Shown piece after piece: positions 27,219 to 36,699 of a DNA stretch of 64,000 nt (position 1 is its first letter; each line of letters begins with the position of its first letter). The notes under the pieces were generated by a model. That model saw nothing but the letters and a program-made list of their open reading frames with translations. It made no database searches and was not told where the DNA came from. A program made the position numbers and the translations under genes. The stretch comes from Bacteroidota bacterium (lineage in GTDB: Bacteria; Bacteroidota; Bacteroidia; Chitinophagales; Chitinophagaceae): contig JAFDYF010000033.1 of the NCBI GenBank assembly GCA_018267575.1, forward strand, positions 1 through 64,000. The letters are read 5' to 3'.

Positions 27219-27448
27219 TTAACTCCTTCTGCTCTTAATTTTTTGACTACGTTCAGCAAACCGTTCTTATTGATAGTGCGGATGCCTTCAGATGAAACCT
27301 TTAGGGTAACCCACTTATCTTCCTCAGCAATATAAAAGCGTTTTGTTTGCAAATTAGGCAAAAACCTACGTTTTGTCTTGATGTTGGAGTGCGAAACACT
27401 GTTCCCGCTCACTGGAACCTTACCTGTAATCTGACATACTCTTGCCAT
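27212..27448 (-). CDS. rpmB: 50S ribosomal protein L28
   Basis: A 78-residue protein starting [20 protein letters not shown]. The start at 27448 is chosen because L28 begins with this sequence; an upstream ATG would add eleven unrelated residues. The family motif [17 protein letters not shown] and the C-terminal helix [13 protein letters not shown] are present. First gene of the rpmB-rpmG-DUF4295 unit. Confidence 0.95.
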   Translation of the reverse strand: MARVCQITGKVPVSGNSVSHSNIKTKRRFLPNLQTKRFYIAEEDKWVTLKVSSEGIRTINKNGLLNVVKKLRAEGVKI

Positions 27449-27816
27449 AAATGCTAAAATTTTGGACGGCAAAGGTCGCAAAATCTATTTAATTAACAAA
27501 AAGAATTGCATCTTTTTTGCCCTTAATTACCAACATTGTGGATTATTTCGGTTTTCAGGAGGTTTAGGTTCAAAATGAACAGGTTGGAGACCATTTCCAA
27601 GACCCGGCAACGGCTTTATCGGGCAAAAGGGGAAATGCACCCATATCGAAACGGCCAGTGAGGGGATTATCAAAGCAAATCCCTTCACTCTTTATAAAAA
27701 AAGACAAATCAATTTAGTTATTTGCCAGCGAAATCAATTGATTCCACCCGACAGTTAATAATTATTTAATTTAACGCTTTGTTTCACTAGCCTACTTTGC
27801 AAAAAACTAGGCTGAA
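27449..27816. other. Spacer between rpmB and ppk1 with a strong hairpin
   Basis: No protein gene is seen. A 12-base-pair stem with one G-U pair (AGTGAGGGGATT at 27657-27668 with AATCCCTTCACT at 27678-27689) precedes CTTTATAAA. It could end a plus-strand transcript made from 27540-27690, a more GC-rich stretch than its surroundings. I could not match that stretch to 6S, SRP, RNase P or tmRNA. Confidence 0.4.
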
Positions 27817-29976
27817 ATGGTAAACCCTGAGATGAAAAGAAGAACAATTACCCGAGATATTAGCTGGTTATCGTTTAATGCCCGAGTGTTACAGGAAGCT
27901 GCCGATAATTCAGTACCACTTAGAGAAAGAATCAAATTCTTAGGCATTTTTTCCAATAATATGGACGAATTTTTCCGTGTTCGTGTGGCAACCTTGAAAC
28001 GGATGATCGAATTGAACGGCAAGTCGAAACTGAACATGCACCTAGAAGCTGCCCCGGAAAAAATCCTGGATGAGATTCAGTCCATCGTCATCCACCAACA
28101 AGATGAGTTCAATGCCATTTGGGAATCCATACGGAAGGATCTGGTCAAGGAAAAGATTTTCCTGACAAACGAAAAACAGCTCAACAAGGAACAGCAAAAA
28201 TTTGTACAGACCCATTTTGAGGAGGAAGTGCGATCAAATATCATTCCCCTCATGATCGAAAGCATCCATCAGTTTCCCTATATACGCGACAAATCGATCT
28301 ATCTGGGCGTGGTGCTTTCCCGCAAGGACCGTAGCATGAAAAAGAAATATGCACTGGTAGAAGTGCCAAGCAGGGCCTTGGGCCGTTTTGTAAAACTCCC
28401 CAGCCCTCAACCCGATGAGCACCACATCATCTTATTGGAAGATGTGATCCGATATAACCTGCCCAGTGTTTTCTCCTATTTTGGATATGACCGATACGAA
28501 TCATGGGTATTCAAAGTAACCCGCGATGCAGAAATAGATATGGACAACGATGTTTCCACATCCATTATCCAAAAAATTGAAAAAGGGGTCAAGAACAGAC
28601 GCAAGGGTAAACCCGTGCGTTTTGTATATGATAAGGAAATGGATGGTAGCCTATTGGAATACCTGATAAAAAGATTGAACCTGACAAAAAAAGGAAACCT
28701 CATCCCAGGTGGGCGAATCCACAATTTCCGACACTTCATGGATTTCCCAGACGTGTTCCCCAAAAAAGGACAGCGTAAAAAACCTTTTATGCACCCTGCC
28801 TTGGTAAAAACACCCCGTGTAACTGATATAGTATTGGAAAGAGACCTGATGTTGCATTTCCCTTACCATTCCTTCAATCCGGTGATTGACCTGCTTCGTG
28901 AAGCGGCTATCGACCCCAATGTGACGGCTATCAAAATCACATGTTATCGCCTTGCTTCCAATTCAAAAATCATCAATGCATTGATCAATGCGGTACGTAA
29001 TGGAAAAGAAGTGACCGCAATGGTTGAGTTGCGTGCCCGTTTTGAAGAGGAAGCCAACCTGAAGTGGAAAGAACGCTTGGAGGAAGAAGGAGTAAAAGTG
29101 TTGATAGGTTCTCCCAATATGAAAGTGCATGCCAAAATCTGCATGATCAAAAAAAGGATCAACAACCATACCATCCATTATGGTTTTGTGAGCACGGGAA
29201 ACCTCAATGAAAAAACAGCCACCATCTATGGCGACCATTGCCTGCTCACGTCCAATAGAAATATTATGGCGGATGTGAACAAAATATTTAATTATCTAGA
29301 AAAAAAGAAGAACGGATTATTGCAACTGAAAGCTTGTAAAACGCTGATTCCTTGTCCGGTTTCATTGCGGCGCGAATTGCTTAAAATGATTGATCGGGAA
29401 ATAAAACTTGCCCACAACAAAAAGCCAGCGGCCATCACACTGAAGATGAATTCCGTTTCTGATGAAGAGCTTATTTACAAATTGTACGATGCTGCCAAAG
29501 CGGGTGTGGAAATCAAAATGGTAGTGCGAGGCATTTTCTGTATGTTTTCAGAAAACCCAAAATATATCAAGCCGATAAACGCAATCAGCATTGTGGATGA
29601 ATATCTGGAACATGCCAGAATATTTATTTTCCATAATGGGGGCAAGGAAAAAGTATTTATATCTTCGGCAGATTGGATGGTGCGAAACCTCGACCATCGA
29701 GTGGAAGTCACCTGTCCGATCATTGACCCGAACATACAAAACGAACTGAAAGATATTTTACAGATACAATTTTCTGACAATGTGAAAGCAAGATGGCTGA
29801 ACAATGAACTGAGCAACAAATACAAAAGGGACAACCGGCAAAAAAAGGTAAGGTCGCAGATAGAGATATATAATTTCCTTTATCAGAAAACCACCCGACA
29901 AATTGAAATACAGAACGAAGCCATATCCCACGTAACCATCCCAGAAACGAGCAATCAGGAAGTAGTTGCCTCTTAA
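27817..29976 (+). CDS. ppk1: Polyphosphate kinase 1
   Basis: Makes inorganic polyphosphate from ATP, reversibly. It has 719 residues, the normal length. The N-terminal domain has RDISWLSFNARVLQEA and FLGIFSNNMDEFFRVR; the two phospholipase-D-like catalytic domains follow. His438 in KVHAKICMI is the expected phospho-acceptor, and His599 in YLEHARIFIF the second active-site histidine. It lies 15 bases before the exopolyphosphatase gene, a classic pair. A start at residue 6 (MKRRTI) is also possible. Confidence 0.96.
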   Translation: MVNPEMKRRTITRDISWLSFNARVLQEAADNSVPLRERIKFLGIFSNNMDEFFRVRVATLKRMIELNGKSKLNMHLEAAPEKILDEIQSIVIHQQDEFNAIWESIRKDLVKEKIFLTNEKQLNKEQQKFVQTHFEEEVRSNIIPLMIESIHQFPYIRDKSIYLGVVLSRKDRSMKKKYALVEVPSRALGRFVKLPSPQPDEHHIILLEDVIRYNLPSVFSYFGYDRYESWVFKVTRDAEIDMDNDVSTSIIQKIEKGVKNRRKGKPVRFVYDKEMDGSLLEYLIKRLNLTKKGNLIPGGRIHNFRHFMDFPDVFPKKGQRKKPFMHPALVKTPRVTDIVLERDLMLHFPYHSFNPVIDLLREAAIDPNVTAIKITCYRLASNSKIINALINAVRNGKEVTAMVELRARFEEEANLKWKERLEEEGVKVLIGSPNMKVHAKICMIKKRINNHTIHYGFVSTGNLNEKTATIYGDHCLLTSNRNIMADVNKIFNYLEKKKNGLLQLKACKTLIPCPVSLRRELLKMIDREIKLAHNKKPAAITLKMNSVSDEELIYKLYDAAKAGVEIKMVVRGIFCMFSENPKYIKPINAISIVDEYLEHARIFIFHNGGKEKVFISSADWMVRNLDHRVEVTCPIIDPNIQNELKDILQIQFSDNVKARWLNNELSNKYKRDNRQKKVRSQIEIYNFLYQKTTRQIEIQNEAISHVTIPETSNQEVVAS

Positions 29977-29990
29977 AACCAAATTAGCTC

Positions 29991-30902
29991 ATGAAACTAG
30001 CAGCAATAGATATAGGAAGTAATGCAGCAAGGCTGCTGATTTCGGAAGCCACCGAAAGCAATGGCAAGGTTGAATTCAACAAATTGAATCTGGTTCGGGT
30101 ACCCCTTCGTTTAGGTTTCGATGTTTTTGAAAAAAAAGAAATATCGCCCGACAAGACTTCCATGATCTTGAACACCATCAAGGCCTATAAAAGCTTGTTA
30201 GATGCCTACGAAGTGAAATACTGTAAGGCTGCAGCCACTTCGGCCATGAGGGATGCAGCCAATTCCAGTGATATTATCGATCAAGTGAAAAGAGAAACGG
30301 GCATCGAGATAGAGATTATCAGTGGTGGAGAAGAAGCCTCGCTTATTTACGAAAACCATATCGCTGAAAATATGGATAAGGAACATGCTTATCTATATAT
30401 TGATGTGGGTGGTGGTAGTACCGAGCTTACTTTTTTTGCCCAAACCAAATTAATATTCAAGGAATCGTTCAATATCGGCACCATTCGTTTGCTCAAGAAA
30501 CAAGTAGATGAGGGTCATTGGGAGGAGATGAAGAATTTCATTAAAGAAAAAACAAGGCCCTATGTCGACCAAATTGTTGCTATTGGTTCAGGAGGCAATA
30601 TCAATAAGATTTTTTCCATGTCAAAAAAGAAGGATGGCAAGCCACTTCCTTTCGAACTGCTCAAAGATTATTACAAGGAATTCAGCAGTTTTTCTTTGGA
30701 AGAACGAATCAAGCTCTATAAATTAAGAGAAGACCGAGCCGATGTGATTGTGCCAGCATTACAGATATACATCAACGTAATGCGCTGGGCCAATGCCCCA
30801 GAAATTTTTGTCCCCAAGATTGGTTTGGCCGATGGGTTGATACAACATTTATATCAGGAATTGAAAGAGGTTCACAAAACGACAAATATTAATCAGCCCT
30901 GA
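29991..30902 (+). CDS. ppx: Exopolyphosphatase / Ppx-GppA phosphatase
   Basis: Actin-fold phosphatase that shortens polyphosphate or hydrolyses pppGpp. It has 303 residues, a short form without the C-terminal HD domain. Motifs: MKLAAIDIGSNAARLLISEA (phosphate 1 loop), ATSAMRDAANS, IEIISGGEEASLIYENH, and IDVGGGSTELTFF (phosphate 2 loop). It follows ppk1 by 15 bases, so synthesis and breakdown of polyphosphate are co-transcribed. Which substrate is preferred cannot be told. Confidence 0.92.
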   Translation: MKLAAIDIGSNAARLLISEATESNGKVEFNKLNLVRVPLRLGFDVFEKKEISPDKTSMILNTIKAYKSLLDAYEVKYCKAAATSAMRDAANSSDIIDQVKRETGIEIEIISGGEEASLIYENHIAENMDKEHAYLYIDVGGGSTELTFFAQTKLIFKESFNIGTIRLLKKQVDEGHWEEMKNFIKEKTRPYVDQIVAIGSGGNINKIFSMSKKKDGKPLPFELLKDYYKEFSSFSLEERIKLYKLREDRADVIVPALQIYINVMRWANAPEIFVPKIGLADGLIQHLYQELKEVHKTTNINQP

Positions 30903-30918
30903 CAGTACCCGTCATCGT

Positions 30919-32769
30919 CTAATAAATATTATTTGTGGGGTCCGAATTGAGCTGCACCACATTGGGCGCATGTACATAGGTATTATTATACCTGAACTGA
31001 AGATTAATGGTGGTCAATATTTTAAAGGGGTTATTCTGTGGTACATTGTTCGGAAAATATACCAGTCTAAATTCCATAGTTCCGAAAACCAGGTTTTCAT
31101 TGCGAGTGCGCACACCACAACCCAATCCATAATAAACCTGCGATCTGGAAAATGGCTCCATGGGTGGCGTAAGCAAAGCTGCATCAGCAAATGTAAAAGG
31201 CGCAAATTTGAAACCCAATAGTTTGTATTTTAAAAAGAAAAAAGTTTCTTCGTGAAAGCTGAACCGCCGTTGGCCTATTGTTGAATCGGAAGTGAAATAC
31301 CTTAGTCCGAAAGGGTTATCCAACCTCAATGCATCTATGGCCACATTATTGAATAAGCGGGTAAAACTAAAGCTCGCATATTGGCGAATCTTGGTATTAC
31401 CCAAATGAAGAAGCCTGCTGTACAAACTTCCCCCCAATAAAACGCTGGCATCCTGCCACTGGCCATTTTTCAGATAGCCACCCGAACGTAAAAAATATTG
31501 AAAAAAATCCCCATGATGGCTAGCTACATATTTGTTCAACCCCAGGCCAGCATAAAACCGCTTCAGATCCAATTGCCGATACCATCCAGATGTAAGTGAA
31601 ATATTATAGCCATGAGGGATATCCTCCGTAGTACCAAAACCGAAAATATAATTGGTTTTAAAGAAATCCTGTTTGAATAGCGTAAACTGTGCCAATACGG
31701 CTTCCCGGTCATTAAACTTGGTATTGTATCGATGACCAATCTGATTAGGGATTTCATTGAAATTGTTTTGAAGATAGCGGAGACTCAAAAATTTTCGGTC
31801 CCTGGCATCAGTCTTTGACGAAGCTTTATCATAACCCAGCGCATACCCAAGCCAAGCATCAAAAGTTTGGTAAGAATATTTATAGAATAGACTATCTGGT
31901 TGTCCATAGGAGTTAAAAGATTCCGTGGTGCCAAAAGTTACCCCACCCGCCAAATGCATGAACTCGGAAACCAATGGACGTTGCAGTTGGATAAACTTGG
32001 CCGTCTCATTAGGACTGGCATCGGCCAAGTTGGGATTAATGGTTGTATACTTAATGGACGCGTTTACAAAAGAATGAGCCAAACTGTTCTTGCTGTAGGA
32101 GAACTCATAGCCAAATGTGGGGGATCGATTGGTCTGAAACAAAGTGGTTCCCTCGATACCCTGTCCCATACCAAGCAAGTTGCTTTCGCTGGCCGTGATG
32201 TTAAAATTATTATTGCTCACCCCATTTACAGCGCCTGAAATACTAAACAGATCCTTGGTAATGACCTCCAGATCCACAGAATCTTCATTGCCGGGTATCG
32301 GCAGCACTTCAATACGGGCATCCTGAATAAAATTCAGCGAACGCAGATAACGTTCATTATCGGCCAATTTATAAGCATCCAATATCGAATGTTCCTTGAT
32401 GAATAGATTATCCCTTATTACCCAATCACGGGAAGTCTTATGCAAATGGTTGAGGATATTAGTTCCAAAATAACTGATGCGCTTGGAGGTATCCGTGAAC
32501 ATCTTGTCGAATTCGAATTTCTTAATATAGATATATCGGATCCCCTTCCCTTGGTAAGGCATGAACAGGTCAGCACTCTTGATGGCGTTTACGGAAGAAT
32601 CGTTCTGGCTTCGGCTCATGGCATTCATGGCCAGCCTAAAAATATTATTGTTCTTTTTCGCCGGTTTAGATACAGAGTCTGTCACCTGCCCAATAGAAGG
32701 AGATGGCAAGCAAAATTGGCCTAAAATCAGGATGAGGCTTAGAAACCTACAATAGATAGCATTGTTCAA
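30919..32769 (-). CDS. BamA/TamA-like outer membrane protein
   Basis: A 616-residue protein with a signal peptide (FLSLILILGQFCLPSPSIGQ). Residues about 70-190 are POTRA-like: RYIYIKKFEFDKMF and ERYLRSLNFIQDARIEVLPI, then DSVDLEVITKDLFSISG. A beta-barrel of about 16 strands fills the rest. The barrel start GMGQGIEGTTLFQTN is typical of Omp85-type proteins. Full BamA has five POTRA domains, so this is a short relative with one or two. It converges on ppx, with 16 bases between. Confidence 0.75.
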   Translation of the reverse strand: MNNAIYCRFLSLILILGQFCLPSPSIGQVTDSVSKPAKKNNNIFRLAMNAMSRSQNDSSVNAIKSADLFMPYQGKGIRYIYIKKFEFDKMFTDTSKRISYFGTNILNHLHKTSRDWVIRDNLFIKEHSILDAYKLADNERYLRSLNFIQDARIEVLPIPGNEDSVDLEVITKDLFSISGAVNGVSNNNFNITASESNLLGMGQGIEGTTLFQTNRSPTFGYEFSYSKNSLAHSFVNASIKYTTINPNLADASPNETAKFIQLQRPLVSEFMHLAGGVTFGTTESFNSYGQPDSLFYKYSYQTFDAWLGYALGYDKASSKTDARDRKFLSLRYLQNNFNEIPNQIGHRYNTKFNDREAVLAQFTLFKQDFFKTNYIFGFGTTEDIPHGYNISLTSGWYRQLDLKRFYAGLGLNKYVASHHGDFFQYFLRSGGYLKNGQWQDASVLLGGSLYSRLLHLGNTKIRQYASFSFTRLFNNVAIDALRLDNPFGLRYFTSDSTIGQRRFSFHEETFFFLKYKLLGFKFAPFTFADAALLTPPMEPFSRSQVYYGLGCGVRTRNENLVFGTMEFRLVYFPNNVPQNNPFKILTTINLQFRYNNTYVHAPNVVQLNSDPTNNIY

Positions 32770-32893
32770 TCGGCAATAAATATAAGTATTTGAAATTAGA
32801 AGCCAATATAGGCGAAGCTGGTAGATATTGGTTTTCAGACCTGCACCTATAAAGTTTTATATTTTGCGAAAAGGGGTTCTGCTAAAATAAAAA

Positions 32894-33874
32894 TTATTCG
32901 GCAATAGAAAAATAGTTTATTTCCTCTGTAAAATCAAGATAGGGATGCTGCTGGCTCAATTGTTTTGCTTTTTCCAAATGGGTCTTCAAAAATTTTTCAT
33001 GTGCATGTGTAGCAGGTTGAAATGCCTTATGCTTTCTGGCAGTCACTATTTTCCTTATTTCCTGCATCAAAGTTTGTGAAGGTGAGTCCATGAATTGTTG
33101 TACAAATTTTTGTAATACAAACTCAGTAGCCTGATAATTTGGATGCACCATATCGGTATCAAAAAAACGATAATCACGTAGCACATCGATTACCCATTCA
33201 TAGGCGGGGAAATAAGAGAGCCGATCGAATTTATTCACTAAGTGGTGCACTACTTCAATCAGCCTGGCCTTACTGCGGTTGTTTTCTACTACCCCATCGC
33301 GGATATGGCGTACAGGACTTACAGTAAATATGATTTGTAGGTTTGGGTTGAATTGGAATAATTGATATAGGCAATTATCCAGCACACTGTTCATTTCCTC
33401 AATGCTCATCAAATGTTTCCGGAACCACTGCGCCGGGGCACGGTGACAATTGGCAACGGGCTGGTTGTTTTCAACCAATCGATATGAAAATGAAGAACCT
33501 AGTGTTATAATCAACCAGTTGGCTGTTTTCAGGTATTCATGGCCGAGGTTTCTGGATGCATTGATCATTTCCAGACATTGGTCCTGATCCATATCCGAAA
33601 AAAAACTATGGTGCTGCCAACTTTGCCACAATTCATTAAAAAAGGAAAGGTCCTTTTCTGTACAGGGCTGGTTATGGATATAGGATAATAAACTGGTGGC
33701 CACGCTTTGTGTATCGAACAGAATACCGTTGGGATTATTCAGTAAATCGAATTTTAATTCCTTCAAATATTGACCAATATGTTCGGTAAAGCAGGACCCC
33801 ACCAATAACAAACGGTCTTGGTAGTTTATTTTTTTAGCAACAGGCTGCACCGGTATATCCAACATAAATTCCAT
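32894..33874 (-). CDS. GSCFA domain protein
   Basis: A 326-residue protein with the family signature LLVGSCFTEHIGQYLKELKF near residues 24-43. The GSCFA family (named after that GSCFA motif) resembles SGNH/GDSL hydrolases: the Ser of GSCF is the likely nucleophile, TLGSSFSYRL lies mid-protein, and a C-terminal DMVHPNYQATEFV fits the Asp-x-x-His pair. Substrate unknown. No signal peptide is seen. It lies 12 bases after the next gene upstream on the same strand. Confidence 0.88.
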   Translation of the reverse strand: MEFMLDIPVQPVAKKINYQDRLLLVGSCFTEHIGQYLKELKFDLLNNPNGILFDTQSVATSLLSYIHNQPCTEKDLSFFNELWQSWQHHSFFSDMDQDQCLEMINASRNLGHEYLKTANWLIITLGSSFSYRLVENNQPVANCHRAPAQWFRKHLMSIEEMNSVLDNCLYQLFQFNPNLQIIFTVSPVRHIRDGVVENNRSKARLIEVVHHLVNKFDRLSYFPAYEWVIDVLRDYRFFDTDMVHPNYQATEFVLQKFVQQFMDSPSQTLMQEIRKIVTARKHKAFQPATHAHEKFLKTHLEKAKQLSQQHPYLDFTEEINYFSIAE

Positions 33875-33886
33875 AATCGCCTCTTT

Positions 33887-34369
33887 CTATTTGGTCAAAA
33901 AAAGAAAAGATAATATTAGGGTTTTACCCATTTCCAGATTCTTCCAATCATCAATCAGCTTACGCAAATAATCTCTGATGGAATGAATTTCGTGATCCAA
34001 CAATACTGGTGGATTGAGTTCCTTACCCATGGATTTGAATGATTGCCCAAGCGTTTGGTTAAAATCTTCGAGATTTCCTTGCACTATTTCCATCAAAAAA
34101 AGGTTTGCCATATTCTCTGCAAATACTGCTTCGGGAGCAATTGTCAACTGCAAGCGCTTTTCACGACTTTCAAATTCTTTGATATCCATACCCCGATTAA
34201 GCATGCCCATAAAAGCTTCTGTATAACCAAGGGTTTTCTCAATCGCAAAATGGCTCAAATCGTGCATCACAAAAAAATCATCGGCATGCATCCATGTTGT
34301 TGTGGAATCATCCCTGCGATAGAGAATCACATGTGGCTTCCCTTGATTTTTGGTTACCTGCAGTTCCAT
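33887..34369 (-). CDS. Conserved small protein with an HDLSHFAIE motif
   Basis: A 160-residue soluble protein without a named family that I can give. Residues 28-55 (HADDFFVMHDLSHFAIEKTL) contain closely spaced histidines that could bind a metal. The rest is helical with several acidic patches. It starts directly after the stop of the HMG-CoA lyase gene (no spacer) and is followed by the GSCFA gene, so all three are probably one transcript. Confidence 0.7.
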   Translation of the reverse strand: MELQVTKNQGKPHVILYRRDDSTTTWMHADDFFVMHDLSHFAIEKTLGYTEAFMGMLNRGMDIKEFESREKRLQLTIAPEAVFAENMANLFLMEIVQGNLEDFNQTLGQSFKSMGKELNPPVLLDHEIHSIRDYLRKLIDDWKNLEMGKTLILSFLFLTK

Positions 34370-35254
34370 CTAAATAAAAATTTCATCTGCAATCTGCAGG
34401 GACTCCAATAATGCTGCTTCATTGATTCCACGAAGCATATCCAATCCTGTAAAATAAGGGATCATCAATCCGGTATCCATATTGCCCACCAACTCATCGT
34501 TGGCCATTGGGCAGCCGCCAATCCCTTTCAAAGCCCCATCAAACCTTTTGCAACCTGCATGCAAAGCCGCGTCCAACTTTGCAATCCGGTTATAGGGTGA
34601 TGAATGCAGGTGAACCCCAATCTGTTGTTGGGGCATATGTTGAATTAGATGGTTGGTCACTGAAAAAACTTGCTCTGGGCTAGCCATACCTACAGTATCG
34701 GCCAGTGAAATAATTTGGGTGCCCATATCTGCCAATCTTTTTGCCCAACCAAAAACAATTTCTTCAGAGTAGGGGTCGCCATAAGGATTACCAAAGCCCA
34801 TGGAAAGATAAACGACCAATTCCTTTTTATGCTTTAAGCAAATGGATTGTATCCCCTCTACCCTTTTCAAGGATTCGTCGATGCTGCTATTGGTATTGCG
34901 CTGCTGAAATGTTTCCGAAACAGAAAAGGGAAATCCTAGATAGCTGATGGCTTCCTGTGTGGCAGCTTCTTCTGCCCCACGAACATTGGCTATAATAGCC
35001 AATAATTTGGTGACAGAGCCCTCCATCTCTAAGCCTTGCAACACTTTCACCGTGTCATCCATTTGCGGGATCGCCTTGGCAGAAACAAAACTTCCAAAGT
35101 CGATGGTATGAAAGCCGACTTTCAGTAGGGAATTGATATAGAGAATCTTTTTTTCTGTGGGTATAAAATGCTTCCACCCTTGCATGGCATCACGCGGGCA
35201 TTCGATGATCTGAATGCTTGAAGGGCTGATAGAATGGTATGATGGCAATTCCAT
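34370..35254 (-). CDS. Hydroxymethylglutaryl-CoA lyase
   Basis: Cleaves HMG-CoA to acetyl-CoA and acetoacetate, the last step of leucine breakdown. TIM-barrel HMGL-like protein of about 294 residues. IIECPRDAMQGW near the start holds the catalytic Arg-Asp pair; VHLHSSPYNR carries metal-binding histidines; GGCPMANDELVGN is the cysteine loop of true HMG-CoA lyases. I chose MELPSYHS as the start; an ATG 24 bases earlier adds eight Lys/Cys residues. No other leucine pathway gene is nearby. Confidence 0.85.
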   Translation of the reverse strand: MELPSYHSISPSSIQIIECPRDAMQGWKHFIPTEKKILYINSLLKVGFHTIDFGSFVSAKAIPQMDDTVKVLQGLEMEGSVTKLLAIIANVRGAEEAATQEAISYLGFPFSVSETFQQRNTNSSIDESLKRVEGIQSICLKHKKELVVYLSMGFGNPYGDPYSEEIVFGWAKRLADMGTQIISLADTVGMASPEQVFSVTNHLIQHMPQQQIGVHLHSSPYNRIAKLDAALHAGCKRFDGALKGIGGCPMANDELVGNMDTGLMIPYFTGLDMLRGINEAALLESLQIADEIFI

Positions 35255-35315
35255 TTTTTTGCATTTTAATGATTGCAAGAGTCCCTGCCACTAAGCCTTA
35301 GGACTATTTTCGATT

Positions 35316-36050
35316 TTACAAACGTTTCTTCATGGCTTCATACAAAACAATACCCGCCGCAACAGAAACATTCAAGGAATCAAAATTGTTTTTCATGGGG
35401 ATGGTGAAATGGGCATCGGCCGCTTTGCTCAAATAAGGTTGTACACCATGGTCTTCACTTCCCATGATAATGCAGGAAGGCTCCGCAAAGTCAATATCAA
35501 AAACTTTTTTCTCAGCATTCATCACACTGGTAAATACTTTAATCCCGTTCAAATGAAGTTCGTCCACCGCTTTCAACAAGCTGCCCACGCGACAGATATT
35601 GATTTTTTCCAAAGCACCTGCGGAAGATTTCATGGCTTCCTCATTCATGGCACCAACGCCTTTGTCGGGAACGATGATGGCTTGTGCACCACAACATAAA
35701 GCCGTTCTGGCAATAGCGCCAATATTTCGTACATCGGTTATCCCATCGAGCATAACGAACAATGGCAATTGACCAGAAGCCACTACATGGTCGACCACCT
35801 GTTGCAGGTCTAAATAATTGACCAATGCGGCAAAGGCAATAACACCTTGATGGTTTGCCCTCGTAATGCTGAACAATTTTTCAGGAGGCACTTGTTGGAT
35901 GGGGATATGATGCTCCTTGGCCAACTTCCTAATCTCCCCAATCGATTCACCACTCGTGTTGCGTTGGAAAAGTATTTTGTCAATAGCCCTTCCGGCCTGA
36001 ATAGCTTCTATCAATGGTTGCCTACCGATTATCAATGAGGATTTGCTCAC
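35316..36050 (-). CDS. rlmB: 23S rRNA 2'-O-methyltransferase (RlmB/TrmH family)
   Basis: SPOUT methyltransferase that methylates a ribose of 23S rRNA (G2251 in E. coli for RlmB). It has 244 residues: an N-terminal L30-like substrate domain (SSLIIGRQPLIEAIQAGRAI) and the knotted SAM domain with motif 1 DGITDVRNIGAIARTA, motif 2 IIMGSEDHGVQPYL and motif 3 IPMKNNFDSLNVSVAAGIVL. The target site is assigned from the family only. Starts seven bases after the Nudix stop. Confidence 0.9.
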   Translation of the reverse strand: MSKSSLIIGRQPLIEAIQAGRAIDKILFQRNTSGESIGEIRKLAKEHHIPIQQVPPEKLFSITRANHQGVIAFAALVNYLDLQQVVDHVVASGQLPLFVMLDGITDVRNIGAIARTALCCGAQAIIVPDKGVGAMNEEAMKSSAGALEKINICRVGSLLKAVDELHLNGIKVFTSVMNAEKKVFDIDFAEPSCIIMGSEDHGVQPYLSKAADAHFTIPMKNNFDSLNVSVAAGIVLYEAMKKRL

Positions 36051-36056
36051 TAGTTT

Positions 36057-36620
36057 TTATTTAGTCAACCGGCCATCAGCCAGCATCAATTTAATTTTTT
36101 GAATAGCTGCTACAGAAATAGAGTCGGTAATCAGCCCTTTTTCTACCATTTGATATGCTTCCTCAAAAGGCAATTTTTTAATTTGTAATTCTTCTGTTTC
36201 TTCTGGCATAGCCGCTCTCGCTTCCAACTGCTGTGCAAGAAAAATAATAGCAATCTCATCAGACACGGAATTGGAAAGATGCATCGTCAATATCTCCGTC
36301 CATTTTTCTGCCACCAGACCTGTTTCTTCCAACAGTTCTCTTTTGGCCGACTCCACCGCACTGATACCGAAAGCACCGCCTCCTTCTGGAATTTCCCAAC
36401 TATAGGCATTGAGCGGGAAGCGGTATTGCCCAACCAAAAAGGTATTCATCTCCGCGTCCAATGCTAATGCACCAACAGCTATACTTTTAAAATGTACTTT
36501 GCCATAAATGCCCTTGCCCCCGCCGGGATTGATCACATCAAACTCATGAACGCTGATCCATGGATTATCATAGATGCTTTTTTCAGCAATCACCTTCCAA
36601 GGATTTTTAGATTCGTTCAT
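36057..36620 (-). CDS. Nudix hydrolase, ADP-ribose pyrophosphatase-like
   Basis: A 187-residue Nudix enzyme of the ADP-sugar pyrophosphatase type, which hydrolyses ADP-ribose or similar sugar nucleotides. Features: WEIPEGGGAFGISAVESAKR, then RELLEETGL, the core of the Nudix box. In the consensus GX5EX7REUXEEXGU the first glutamate is replaced by isoleucine here, while the REUxEE part that binds metal is intact. It lies between metK and rlmB, all on the minus strand. Confidence 0.87.
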   Translation of the reverse strand: MNESKNPWKVIAEKSIYDNPWISVHEFDVINPGGGKGIYGKVHFKSIAVGALALDAEMNTFLVGQYRFPLNAYSWEIPEGGGAFGISAVESAKRELLEETGLVAEKWTEILTMHLSNSVSDEIAIIFLAQQLEARAAMPEETEELQIKKLPFEEAYQMVEKGLITDSISVAAIQKIKLMLADGRLTK

Positions 36621-36642
36621 GATTTGGATGGCTGAATGGAAA

Positions 36643-36677
36643 ATGGCTCAATTGCCCAAAAATTGAGCCATTGAGCC
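36643..36677 (-). terminator. Hairpin after metK with an 8-bp direct repeat
   Basis: Perfect 11-base arms ATGGCTCAATT (36643-36653) and AATTGAGCCAT (36661-36671) around a 7-base loop. ATTGAGCC is repeated directly at 36662-36669 and 36670-36677. On the minus strand the stem follows the metK stop and is followed by TTTTCC, a weak terminator tail. It may only attenuate read-through into the Nudix gene. Confidence 0.55.
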
Positions 36678-36699
36678 ATGATGTAATTTACAGAATTAA

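Noticed and set aside
27540..27690. 6S RNA, SRP RNA, RNase P RNA or tmRNA
   Set aside because: None of the conserved cores that I know for these RNAs could be found.
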